DNA of 64,000 bases from Candidatus Fermentibacterota bacterium (lineage in GTDB: Bacteria; Fermentibacterota; Fermentibacteria; Fermentibacterales; Fermentibacteraceae), in NCBI GenBank assembly GCA_002748705.1, contig PDSZ01000019.1:21672-85671 (forward strand), given 5' to 3'. Below the pieces are notes generated by a model that was not told the origin of the DNA, ran no database searches, and saw only the letters and a list, made by a program, of their open reading frames with translations. A program made the translations under genes and the position numbers. This document shows, piece by piece, positions 41,885 through 50,048 of the stretch (positions within the stretch are counted from its first letter, which is position 1; each line of letters begins with the position of its first letter).

Positions 41885-43519
41885 TTGCAGGATTACACCG
41901 AACTCCGCGACCTGGGCTTCAGAGGCGGTCTTGAAACACACCAGCAGCTGGCAACTGAAGGAAAGCTTTTCTGCAGATGCCGTTCACAATACAGAAATGA
42001 CAAGCACCACCAGGAGCTTCTCAGGCACATGCGCCCGACTCTGAGCGAGTTCGGTGAGTACGACGGCACTGCTCTCATGGAATTCAAAACAAAGAAACAG
42101 GTTCACTACCTTCTCTACAACGATTCTGTGTGCACATATGAGATGGATGACACACCTCCTTTTCAGGCTAATCCTGAAGCTGTTAAGATAGCTCTTCAAC
42201 TGGCCATGATGTTTAACATGTCCCTGGTTGACGAACTGCACATAACAAGAAAGCAGTACCTTGACGGCTCCATTCCAACAGGTTTTCAGAGAACTGCAAT
42301 TGTGGGAGTCAACGGTGTAATACCTTTTCTCGACAGAGAGCTGCATTTCATTCAGATGAGTCTGGAAGAGGATGCCTGCAGAGAAGTCTCCGATGTGGGG
42401 CATCATGTCTACTACAGAACTGACAGGCTCTCAATGCCTCTGGTTGAACCGGTAACAGCCCCTGAACTCTGCACTCCGGAAGAAATGGCACTGGCTGCAA
42501 AACTGATCGGGGAAACCATGCGCTCAACCCACCTTGTGCGCCGTGGTATCGGTTCAGTTCGGCAGGATGTGAATGTGTCCATAACCGGAGGTACCAGAAT
42601 AGAGATAAAGGGTGTTCCAAGAATAGCAATGATCGAACCTCTCTCACGGATTGAAGCATACAGGCAAAAGGCACTTCTGGATCTGAGGCATGCCCTTAAA
42701 CAGTCCAGCCTCACAGCAGATTCCATTCCAGACAGATTCATACCTCTTGAAGGCTCAGGCGCAGCTCTGGTGATTCCAGGGTTCAGGGAGTTTCAGGAGT
42801 GGCCTACTCAGCCGGGGCTTACCTTTCTGGATGAACTCAGAGGCAGAGTCAGGGTGATAGCATGCCTTGAAGATAAGCCCTGTGTATCGCTGGCTTCAGA
42901 TCAGGTCAGGCACAGAACAGGCGCAGCTCCGGGAGATTCTGTTTTTGTCTTCAGCGGCCCTGAAGAGGATATGGACACAGCTGCAAAGGAAATCGCCATC
43001 AGGATCCGTGAGGCATTCCAGGGAGTACCCCCTGAGACAAGACAGGGACGGATTGACGGTACAACTGATTTCGAAAGGATACTCCCGGGAGCGGACAGGA
43101 TGTATCCTGACACTGACCTGCCTCCACAACCTATTCCTCCGGACACATTTAAGACCCTTTCCAAAAAACTTCCCAGAAAGCCATGGGAAAGAAGAATAAT
43201 TTACAGGCGTCTCGGACTCAGCGAACACCTTATTGACCGGCTTCTGAACCTTGAACTGTGCGACCTGTATGACAAGCTGCTGCGCAAGGTCAGCATGAAG
43301 CCTGCCTCTCTTGCCCATCTTCTTGCAGACCGAATGAGAGGATCAAGAAGGGCTGGCAGGGACTGGATGGCGGTTCTTGGAAGGAAAGGCATCTACAAAA
43401 CAGTGAAAGCCCTGTCGAAAAAAGGCGTTACTGCGAAAGGCGCAGCCAGTGTCATTGACCTTATGACAGAATCAGGCTGCACAGTTGATGAAGCATACCG
43501 GAAGGTAAAACCCTCCTGA
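41885..43519 (+). CDS. gatE: GatE-type Glu-tRNA(Gln) amidotransferase subunit
   Basis: 544 residues matching archaeal GatE, the tRNA-binding kinase subunit of the GatDE amidotransferase that turns Glu-tRNA(Gln) into Gln-tRNA(Gln). Recognisable blocks are DLGFRGGLETHQQLATEGKL, RPTLSEFGEYDGTALMEF, YNDSVCTYEMDDTPPFQANP, DGSIPTGFQRTAIVGVNGVI and RQDVNVSITGGTRIEIKGV. An AspRS-like insertion domain (about 300-410) and a C-terminal YqeY-type helical tail complete the GatE layout; bacterial GatB lacks that insertion. TTG 41885 with AAAGG at 41871-41876 is the likely start. GatD is not in the window. It could still be a diverged GatB, but the length and insertion favour GatE. Confidence 0.88.
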   Translation: MQDYTELRDLGFRGGLETHQQLATEGKLFCRCRSQYRNDKHHQELLRHMRPTLSEFGEYDGTALMEFKTKKQVHYLLYNDSVCTYEMDDTPPFQANPEAVKIALQLAMMFNMSLVDELHITRKQYLDGSIPTGFQRTAIVGVNGVIPFLDRELHFIQMSLEEDACREVSDVGHHVYYRTDRLSMPLVEPVTAPELCTPEEMALAAKLIGETMRSTHLVRRGIGSVRQDVNVSITGGTRIEIKGVPRIAMIEPLSRIEAYRQKALLDLRHALKQSSLTADSIPDRFIPLEGSGAALVIPGFREFQEWPTQPGLTFLDELRGRVRVIACLEDKPCVSLASDQVRHRTGAAPGDSVFVFSGPEEDMDTAAKEIAIRIREAFQGVPPETRQGRIDGTTDFERILPGADRMYPDTDLPPQPIPPDTFKTLSKKLPRKPWERRIIYRRLGLSEHLIDRLLNLELCDLYDKLLRKVSMKPASLAHLLADRMRGSRRAGRDWMAVLGRKGIYKTVKALSKKGVTAKGAASVIDLMTESGCTVDEAYRKVKPS

Positions 43520-43542
43520 CGGAGCATCAAAAGGAGCACTCT

Positions 43543-43944
43543 ATGGGCGAACAGACACTGGACGGTCTTACTCTTCTAGGCGGCAGCAACCAGTTCCAAG
43601 GGCTGGAAACATTTCCAAACATGAATCCGGAAAGGGACTATACAGTAACCCTCTCTACAGATGAGTTTACCTGTGTATGCCCCAAAACAGGCCAGCCGGA
43701 CTTTGCTTCAATTACCGTTACATATATTCCTGAATCAAAGATCGTAGAGTCAAAATCACTGAAGCTTTATTTTCTTTCATTTCGGAACAGAGGCATCTTC
43801 CACGAGCATGTTACCAATGTTATTCTGGACGATCTGGTGGAGGCGCTTGAACCGCGGTGGTGTCAGGTTACTGCCGACTTCGGTGTCAGAGGGGGCATAT
43901 CAATCAGAGTAAATGCCCAGTTCAGGAAGGGCGGGACCACCTGA
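43543..43944 (+). CDS. queF: NADPH-dependent 7-cyano-7-deazaguanine reductase
   Basis: Reduces the nitrile preQ0 to the amine preQ1 in queuosine synthesis. 133 residues, the short QueF (YkvM-type) form. The catalytic Cys lies in FTCVCPKTGQPDFA, followed by ESKSLKLYFLSFRNRG and FHEHVTNVI, and the ending GVRGGISIRVNAQF. GGAG eight bases before ATG supports the start. It converges with folE2 with a 23-base tail-to-tail overlap, so the pathway genes are split over two strands at this point. Confidence 0.96.
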   Translation: MGEQTLDGLTLLGGSNQFQGLETFPNMNPERDYTVTLSTDEFTCVCPKTGQPDFASITVTYIPESKIVESKSLKLYFLSFRNRGIFHEHVTNVILDDLVEALEPRWCQVTADFGVRGGISIRVNAQFRKGGTT

Positions 43945-44719
43945 CAACAGCATAGGCATTGTGAGTATGAATTGATTCGTGGTTCTCGGCTCTGACGGTA
44001 AAGCTTCTCACCCTTCTGTCAGCCATAAGCTCTCTAGCCGCTTCCCTTACCATGTCTTCAACAAATACAGGGTTTTCATAGGCCTGTTCTGTGACGAACT
44101 TCTCGTCTGCCCGTTTAAGTATGGTGTAGAGAGGCACTGAAGCAGATCTTTCTGCTGTCTCCACAAGTTCCTCGATCCAGAGCATTTCAAAGGCGCCGTC
44201 CTCCTTCTTCATTGTCCGAACCTCCATTGTAAGGTATCCTCTCTGATTGTGGGCCCCAGCATCGCTTATTTCCCTGCTGCATGGGCAGAGGGTTCCAACA
44301 GGAACAGTGACAGTCAGAACAAAGTCATCTCCATCAGGGCCTGAAACGCCCAGAAAGGAACACCTGTAGCTCATAAGCGCACTTGCCCCTGTAACAGGCG
44401 CTTTTCTTTCCATGAAGTAGGGAAACTCCACCTTTACTGCAGCTGAGTCTGCCTCAAGAGCGGCTTTGAGTCTTGCGAGCAACAGAGGCATTGTAGAACC
44501 TGTGAATGAGCAGCCGCTCTCTGTGAGAACCTCTATGAACCGGCTCATGTGTGTGCCCTTGAAGTGCATAGGCAGATCCACATACATTGATATGTCTGCC
44601 ACTGTGGACTGCTCGCGGTTCTCCCTGTCCAGAATGGTCACCGGATAACTGAGGGAGGTTACTCCCACTTCATCCAGAGGAATACGGCGTGTATCGGGAC
44701 TGTTCTGAATATCCTTCAT
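43922..44719 (-). CDS. folE2: GTP cyclohydrolase FolE2 (type IB)
   Basis: Opens GTP to 7,8-dihydroneopterin triphosphate, the first step to both folate and queuosine. 265 residues. The family blocks are VADISMYVDLPMHFKGTHMS, TVPVGTLCPCSREI with the catalytic Cys, and a C-terminal NHESIHTHNAYAVV segment. FolE2 can use metals other than zinc, unlike FolE. ATG 44719 overlaps the queD stop (ATGA). Genetic linkage with queC-E-D suggests that it serves queuosine first. Confidence 0.93.
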   Translation of the reverse strand: MKDIQNSPDTRRIPLDEVGVTSLSYPVTILDRENREQSTVADISMYVDLPMHFKGTHMSRFIEVLTESGCSFTGSTMPLLLARLKAALEADSAAVKVEFPYFMERKAPVTGASALMSYRCSFLGVSGPDGDDFVLTVTVPVGTLCPCSREISDAGAHNQRGYLTMEVRTMKKEDGAFEMLWIEELVETAERSASVPLYTILKRADEKFVTEQAYENPVFVEDMVREAARELMADRRVRSFTVRAENHESIHTHNAYAVVRWSRPS

Positions 44720-45069
44720 CCCCTGTACCTGCATCCTGTTCCAGGAGTCTCCTTAACCTCTATCATGGAAAGCCCCGGAAGGTCAGGCGCTATTCTGTTC
44801 CACAGCCATACTGCAATGTTCTCACTGGTAGTGTGCCCTATATCTTCTATGTCATTGAGACACTTGTGATCAAGCATTCTCACAGCAGGTTCGCATACCC
44901 TCTTAAGCTCTCCGTAGTCCATTACCCAGCCTGTTTCAGGTTTTACTGTACCTTCAACATAAACCCTTACTTTGTATGTATGGCCATGCATGGAACTGCA
45001 CTTGTGTTCAGCAGGAAGCCTGTCCAGCCTGTGGGCAGCGTCAAATGTGAAATCTCTGTATATCTCCAT
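44716..45069 (-). CDS. queD: 6-carboxytetrahydropterin synthase
   Basis: 117-residue tunnelling-fold enzyme. It turns dihydroneopterin triphosphate into 6-carboxy-5,6,7,8-tetrahydropterin. The zinc and catalytic residues are in FDAAHRL (His) and CSSMHGHTYKV (Cys, His, His); the DH relay lies in MLDHKCLND and the Glu in MIEVKETPGTGC. ATG 45069 with AAGGA upstream fits the family start; an earlier in-frame start would overlap queE more. It is translationally coupled to folE2. Confidence 0.93.
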   Translation of the reverse strand: MEIYRDFTFDAAHRLDRLPAEHKCSSMHGHTYKVRVYVEGTVKPETGWVMDYGELKRVCEPAVRMLDHKCLNDIEDIGHTTSENIAVWLWNRIAPDLPGLSMIEVKETPGTGCRYRG

Positions 45070-45083
45070 ATATTCCTTACGGT

Positions 45084-45689
45084 TTACGGCATTCCGATGT
45101 ACCGATGGGTCTGAAGGCTGAGCCGCCATCTGGGATCTTCAAGGCAGCGGTCTATGCACAATCTGAGATTATACTCGTAACTCTCGTCGTACTTCGGCTG
45201 AAGCCAGAAGTGGCCGAAGAGTGTTTCAGCCCAGGTGTCAGGATCAACTGCTTCAGAAGGCCAGACTATCTTCAGTTCGTCACCTTCCCTCAGAAGACAC
45301 CTGTCACTCTTGGGGCTTACACATACCCAGTCCACTCCGCCAGGGACAGGAAAGGTTCCGTTGGTCTCAAGGAGCACCTGAAAACCCAGGGAGTGAAAGG
45401 CTTCAACAAGAGGTTCATCCAGCTGCAGCAGAGGCTCACCTCCTGTGCAGAGAACTGCCGGTATGCCTGTCTTTCCAGGCCACTTTTCGGCAACAGCTTC
45501 AGCAAGTTCCACTGGAGAGGAAAAAACACCTCCTCCCGGACCGTCGGTTCCTGCAAAATCTGTGTCGCAGAATGAACAGGAGAGGTTGCACTCCTGAAAT
45601 CTAAGCAGAACCACCGTTCTTCCGGTGTAATAGCCTTCCCCCTGCAGTGTAGGGTACATCTCTTTTATTCGGTAGTTTTTCTCACACAT
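45084..45689 (-). CDS. queE: 7-carboxy-7-deazaguanine synthase
   Basis: Radical SAM enzyme that contracts the pterin ring to the deazapurine CDG. 201 residues. The cluster motif reads CNLSCSFCDTDFAG (CxxxCxxC); the GEG start block EMYPTLQGEGYYTG and the middle LCTGGEPLLQLDEPLVE are conserved QueE features. ATG 45689 overlaps the queC stop by eight bases. All cofactor ligands are visible. Confidence 0.94.
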   Translation of the reverse strand: MCEKNYRIKEMYPTLQGEGYYTGRTVVLLRFQECNLSCSFCDTDFAGTDGPGGGVFSSPVELAEAVAEKWPGKTGIPAVLCTGGEPLLQLDEPLVEAFHSLGFQVLLETNGTFPVPGGVDWVCVSPKSDRCLLREGDELKIVWPSEAVDPDTWAETLFGHFWLQPKYDESYEYNLRLCIDRCLEDPRWRLSLQTHRYIGMP

Positions 45690-46350
45690 AAGTGGCCGGG
45701 TCCGTTTCACCGTTCTCTCGAAACCCCTTCAGCCTGAGAAGGCAGGAATCACAGGTGCCGCAGCTTCTTCCCTGGCTGTCAGGCCTGTAGCAGCTCAGTG
45801 TAAGGGAATAATCAACACCCAGATCAAGGCCTGCTCTTATAATTTCAGCTTTTGTCATGTGCAGAAGAGGAGCTTCAATTCTTACAGGATTACCCTGAAC
45901 CGCGCTCTTTGTGGCAACAGCAGCCAGATTCCGGAATGCTTTTATGAAAGCCGGCCGGCAGTCAGGATATCCGCTGTAGTCAAGAGCGTTCACCCCTATG
46001 AAAACAGCATCTGCCTCTCTGCTCTCTGCAAGTGCCAGCGCGAGAGAAAGGAATACTGTGTTTCGGGCAGGCACATATGTTGAGGGTATCTCAGTTCTTT
46101 GAATATTTCCGTTCTGCACCTCCCCTTCACCTGTAAGTGAAGAAGCTCTGAACGGCTCAGGATCAAGCTGAAGAACAACATGATCCCTCACATTCCAGGC
46201 TGCTGCTGTTGCCGCAGCTTTATCAAGCTCAATGGAATGCTTCTGGCCGTAGCGAAAAGAAAGGGCTGTTACACTGTATTCATCCTTTGAAGCCATTGCA
46301 AGAACAGTGGCTGAATCAAGACCGCCTGAAAGAAGCACCACAGCTTTCAC
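45682..46350 (-). CDS. queC: 7-cyano-7-deazaguanine synthase
   Basis: ATP-dependent enzyme converting CDG plus ammonia to preQ0. 222 residues. The PP-loop motif LLSGGLDSATVLAMA lies at the start and the zinc site CYRPDSQGRSCGTCDSC near the end. GTG 46350 overlaps the stop of the response regulator (GTGA), so the que genes hang on the two-component operon. Together with queE, queD, folE2 and queF the route from GTP to preQ1 is complete; tgt and queA are not in the window. Confidence 0.95.
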   Translation of the reverse strand: MKAVVLLSGGLDSATVLAMASKDEYSVTALSFRYGQKHSIELDKAAATAAAWNVRDHVVLQLDPEPFRASSLTGEGEVQNGNIQRTEIPSTYVPARNTVFLSLALALAESREADAVFIGVNALDYSGYPDCRPAFIKAFRNLAAVATKSAVQGNPVRIEAPLLHMTKAEIIRAGLDLGVDYSLTLSCYRPDSQGRSCGTCDSCLLRLKGFRENGETDPATYV

Positions 46351-47624
46351 TTTTCCAGCCCCAGTTCCTTTATTTTTGTAAGCAGTGTCCTGTAGCTTAC
46401 CCCTAGAGCAGACGCTGCTTTGGTACGGTTTCCCTCTGAGACTTCCAGGGCCTTTTCTATAAGCTCTTTCTCCCTTTTTCTCGCAGCAGCTGCCGACTCT
46501 TCCCGAAGGTTGCCGCTGGAAACGGCCTTTTCAGAGCAGTCACACTGGAACTCAAGAAGTTCAGAGGTAATCTCACCGCCTGCGGAGTTTACACATGCTC
46601 TTCTCACAAGGGTACGCATCTCTCTCACATTTCCAGGCCAGCTGTAGTTCTCAATAGCCTGAACTGCACATGGGGACAGAATACTGCCGCCGAACATCTT
46701 CAAAAAGTGCTCTGCCAGAAGAAGCCTGTCTTCTCCCCTCTCCCGCAGAGGAGGAAGGGTAACAGGAAACTCCGCTATTCTGTAGTAGAGATCCTCCCTG
46801 AACAGTCCCTTTTCTGTAAGTTCCTTCAGATTCCTGTTGCTGGCTGAAATAACCAGAGCATCAGTGAACAGCTCTTCAGTGCCCCCTACAGAATGATAGG
46901 TGCCTGACTCAAGAACCCTGAGCAGTTTACCCTGAAGCCCCAGCTCCATGTCACCTATTTCGTCAAGAAAGATTACACCCCCTGAAGCCATTGTGAACCG
47001 TCCAGGTCTTGCCTCTGAGGAACCGGTATAGGCGCCCTTTTCAGCTCCGAACAGTTCGCTCTCCATAAGGTTTGCCGGAATTGCAGCACAGTTAACAGGA
47101 ATGAAAGGGCCTGCCTCACGGTCACTTGTGCGGTGAATCATTCTTGCCAGAAGTTCCTTGCCGGTACCACTCTCACCCATTACAAGAACATTCATGCCGC
47201 TGCCGGCTGCCCTTTTTGCCCTTGAAATGGCCTCATGGAACTGTTCTGATTTCCCTACCATCTCACCTGGGCTGTCAGGGCAGATTCTTCGCAGAATTCC
47301 AAGAAGCTCGTCAAGTTCAAACGGTTTGCTGATAAAGTCCGATGCTCCGGTTTTCATGGCATTAACAGCCATGTCCACAGTTCCAAAAGCAGTCATAACA
47401 ACAACTCTGCATCCTCTCGGCGCAGAGTGAAGAACATCAATTCCGGAAATCCTGCCTGGAAGGCAGACATCGGTGAGAACAGCATCATACTTTTCAGAGG
47501 CTAGTTCTTCAAGTGCCTGATTACCCCCCTGTACAGCAGTAACCTGCCATCCGTCTTCCTGAAGAGCTGCAGTGAGCATGACACGCATTCCTCTTTTGTC
47601 CTCTACCAGAAGTATCTTCTTCAT
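46347..47624 (-). CDS. NtrC-family sigma-54 response regulator
   Basis: 425 residues: receiver domain (Asp52 phosphorylation site in LTDVCLPG; Lys100 in FISKPF), AAA+ domain with Walker A GESGTGKELLARM and the sigma-54 contact loop GAEKGAYTGS (GAFTGA variant), and a Fis-type helix-turn-helix at the end (GNRTKAASALGVSYRTLLTK). It should activate sigma-54 promoters when phosphorylated by the kinase encoded just upstream, whose stop overlaps its ATG. No target promoter was identified by eye. The position between glycan and queuosine genes gives no clear regulon. Confidence 0.95.
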   Translation of the reverse strand: MKKILLVEDKRGMRVMLTAALQEDGWQVTAVQGGNQALEELASEKYDAVLTDVCLPGRISGIDVLHSAPRGCRVVVMTAFGTVDMAVNAMKTGASDFISKPFELDELLGILRRICPDSPGEMVGKSEQFHEAISRAKRAAGSGMNVLVMGESGTGKELLARMIHRTSDREAGPFIPVNCAAIPANLMESELFGAEKGAYTGSSEARPGRFTMASGGVIFLDEIGDMELGLQGKLLRVLESGTYHSVGGTEELFTDALVISASNRNLKELTEKGLFREDLYYRIAEFPVTLPPLRERGEDRLLLAEHFLKMFGGSILSPCAVQAIENYSWPGNVREMRTLVRRACVNSAGGEITSELLEFQCDCSEKAVSSGNLREESAAAARKREKELIEKALEVSEGNRTKAASALGVSYRTLLTKIKELGLEK

Positions 47625-49240
47625 TGCTTTCTCTCTTCTGCAGGAATTCGCACAGTGAAAATGGCACCGCCTTCAGGCCTGTGAGCTGCTGTCATCTTTC
47701 CTCCCATTGCCCGCACAAGCCTTCTGGCTATGGTAAGACCGAGACCCATACCATCCCCTTCACCGGAGGAATACATAGGTTTGAAGACTATCTCAGGATC
47801 GTCAGGAAGCCCTGGGCCGCCATCCTGCACAGAAAATACAAAATTTCCGCTGCTGCCAGTGAACCCTGCCTCCACAACAACAGTTTCTCTGCCGGCAATA
47901 CGAATCGCATTGGTCAGCAGGTTGTCCAGTATTCTGGTGAGAATCACTGCGCTTCCAGGCACCATACAATCAGATGCAAGGCTGTTCCTGCCTCTGAATA
48001 CCACCCCTTTGGATTCTGCAAGATTCTCAATTACCGCCAGGGCTTCACTGCATGAAATGGAGCTGCCTATTGTGCTCTCCACTGCTATTCTTCGAAATGC
48101 TTCAACCACTCTTCTGGCAGAATCGACCTCCAGTGAGGCTTCACGCAGGAGTTCTCCGGTTCTTTCGCTGTCGCCTCCCCTTGCCAGAAGGGTCATGAAA
48201 CCTTCAAGAGCACAGAGGGCATTACCTATCTCGTGGGCCACACCGCCGGAAAAAGCTCCCAGATCAGCAAGGGCGCTCTCCTCGGAGAGCTTTCTTTCAA
48301 GCTGCAGCGATTCGGTAACATCGGTGATGAGAACAACTGTTTCTCCGCTTTCGCCGCCTGCAGCACTGAAACGGTAGTTCCTGCCCCCCAGCTCACTGTC
48401 CCACTCCCTGTTACCATGCTTTACAAAAGGGGCAAGGGCGGCCTCACCGGTCCAGCTTTCAGGTGAAGGCCCCAGAACTGAAAGAGCACTGGAATTCCAG
48501 AGAGTAGGCTTCATTCGGGAATCAAGAACCACCACCGATGAATCCATTGCTTCAAGAACAGCGCCGGATCTGGATTCGGCGGTTTCTGCCCTTTCAAGAG
48601 CCCTGGCTCTCATTTCCTTCAGCTGCCTGTCCTGCATTGAGAGCTGATCTACCAGTTTTCTGAAGGAATCGTCGGCAGCAGCAGCCGATCTGCCTCCCCC
48701 TTCATCAATTCTGTCAGCCTGACCGAGAATGTTTCTCAGAGGTTCAAGAACTGTCTTTCTCAGGTAACGGGGTGTAAGCACCGCAACAGCAGTAAGAAAG
48801 ATGGCAAAAAGGGCCATTACCGCCGCTGCTGCTCTGCCTGCCTTAAGGGAAGGAGGCAGGTCGACAACCATGAGAATGTTGTATTCACCTGACCGGGCAG
48901 TATGGGAAACGGTCTCCCATTGGCTTCTCTCGGCAGGATCAAGGGTGGGATAAGCCATTGCAAGGGTATCATTCATCATCACAGCCACTGCGCTTATTCC
49001 TCCGCCGGGAATAAAAGCCTCTGCCAGCTCCTGAAGCCTGGTCTGGGAAGGCCTTGAGCCCAGGGCAGCGGCGGTAAAGGCAGCTCTGGAAAGGGCGGAT
49101 GCTTCAAGAGCGGAAACAGATTCTCCTACTGTGAGCCAGAGAACAAGGGCAGCAACAAAAGCAACAAGCGCAGAGGCTCCTGCAACGAGACCTGTAAGAC
49201 TTTCCACTCCCAGAATAAACCTGTGTCCCTCAGACTTCAA
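47621..49240 (-). CDS. Membrane sensor histidine kinase
   Basis: 539 residues. Two membrane helices (about 18-40 and 133-155) flank a 95-residue periplasmic sensor domain; then a HAMP-like linker, a short PAS-like region (residues 215-315), an H-box GGVAHEIGNALCALEGF with the phosphorylatable His, an N-box LDNLLTNAIRIAG and G-boxes DGGPGLPDDPE and GMGLGLTIARRLV. The H-box has Gly-Asn-Ala instead of the usual Arg-Asn-Pro. It partners the NtrC-type regulator whose start it overlaps. TTG 49240. The signal is unknown. Confidence 0.92.
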   Translation of the reverse strand: MKSEGHRFILGVESLTGLVAGASALVAFVAALVLWLTVGESVSALEASALSRAAFTAAALGSRPSQTRLQELAEAFIPGGGISAVAVMMNDTLAMAYPTLDPAERSQWETVSHTARSGEYNILMVVDLPPSLKAGRAAAAVMALFAIFLTAVAVLTPRYLRKTVLEPLRNILGQADRIDEGGGRSAAAADDSFRKLVDQLSMQDRQLKEMRARALERAETAESRSGAVLEAMDSSVVVLDSRMKPTLWNSSALSVLGPSPESWTGEAALAPFVKHGNREWDSELGGRNYRFSAAGGESGETVVLITDVTESLQLERKLSEESALADLGAFSGGVAHEIGNALCALEGFMTLLARGGDSERTGELLREASLEVDSARRVVEAFRRIAVESTIGSSISCSEALAVIENLAESKGVVFRGRNSLASDCMVPGSAVILTRILDNLLTNAIRIAGRETVVVEAGFTGSSGNFVFSVQDGGPGLPDDPEIVFKPMYSSGEGDGMGLGLTIARRLVRAMGGKMTAAHRPEGGAIFTVRIPAEERKQ

Positions 49241-50048
49241 CTCTGCCCCTTCTCCACTTAAGGTAGTTTCTGAAGCCCTCTCTGAATGCGCTTCCGCCTT
49301 TTATAAAGTGAAGCGGCAGCCACAGTGCAGTGCTTATTCTCATCAGAAGGGATGAACAGTGTATCTCCATGAAAACAAACCTGTTTCTCTCCCTGAGCGC
49401 CATTGTAGCCTGTGAACTGCCCATTGTAGCCCTGTGAAGATGGTTCACCACAGCCTCTTCAACGATAATCATACGATACCCTGCACCGGTCATTCTGGCT
49501 CCCAGATCGGTATCTTCCCAGTAGATAGGCGCAAACCTGGTGTCCAGACCGTTCAGGGCCTCCCATGCTTTCCGTTTCCACAAGGCACACGCGCCTGAAG
49601 GATAGGGCTCTCCACTGCCTCCCTGCATGGTTACAGCCAGCCCTCTTCTGAAACCCCACCTGAAGAGGCTGTCATCGGTTCCGTCAGGACGGGGAATTGA
49701 TGGCACTGCTGCCGCAACTTCCCTCTCTGATTCCTGAAGCCTTTTCAGAAGCATTGAAAAACTGCCCGGTTCAGGTGAAGTATCATTGTTGAGAAGCATA
49801 AGGTAATCACCTTCTGCATTGCTCATGCCAAGATTTACCGCTGAACAGAAAGCAGGAGAGCCTTTTCGCTCAAGGATTCTTACAGAGGGAAACTCTTTTT
49901 CCACAGCAGCGGAGGTGCCGTCAGAGGAACAGTCATCAACAACTATCACCAGTCCTCCAGCCTGTTCAGTTTCACTGATAATTCCAGGAAGAAACCTTCG
50001 AAGAATGGAGAGACCGTTTCTGGAGGGTATGACAACAGAAAACTTCAT
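49230..50048 (-). CDS. Glycosyltransferase family 2
   Basis: 272 residues, GT-A fold. The N-terminus KFSVVIPSRNGLSILRRF, donor-binding VDDCSSDGTSAAVE and LLNNDTSPEPGS (the DxD-equivalent), and the later WEDTDLGARMTGAGYR are the standard rhamnosyl/galactosyl-type blocks. It is cytoplasmic, without a membrane helix at the end. ATG 50048 overlaps the previous stop (ATGA). It probably extends the surface glycan built by the adjacent genes. Confidence 0.9.
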   Translation of the reverse strand: MKFSVVIPSRNGLSILRRFLPGIISETEQAGGLVIVVDDCSSDGTSAAVEKEFPSVRILERKGSPAFCSAVNLGMSNAEGDYLMLLNNDTSPEPGSFSMLLKRLQESEREVAAAVPSIPRPDGTDDSLFRWGFRRGLAVTMQGGSGEPYPSGACALWKRKAWEALNGLDTRFAPIYWEDTDLGARMTGAGYRMIIVEEAVVNHLHRATMGSSQATMALRERNRFVFMEIHCSSLLMRISTALWLPLHFIKGGSAFREGFRNYLKWRRGRVEV

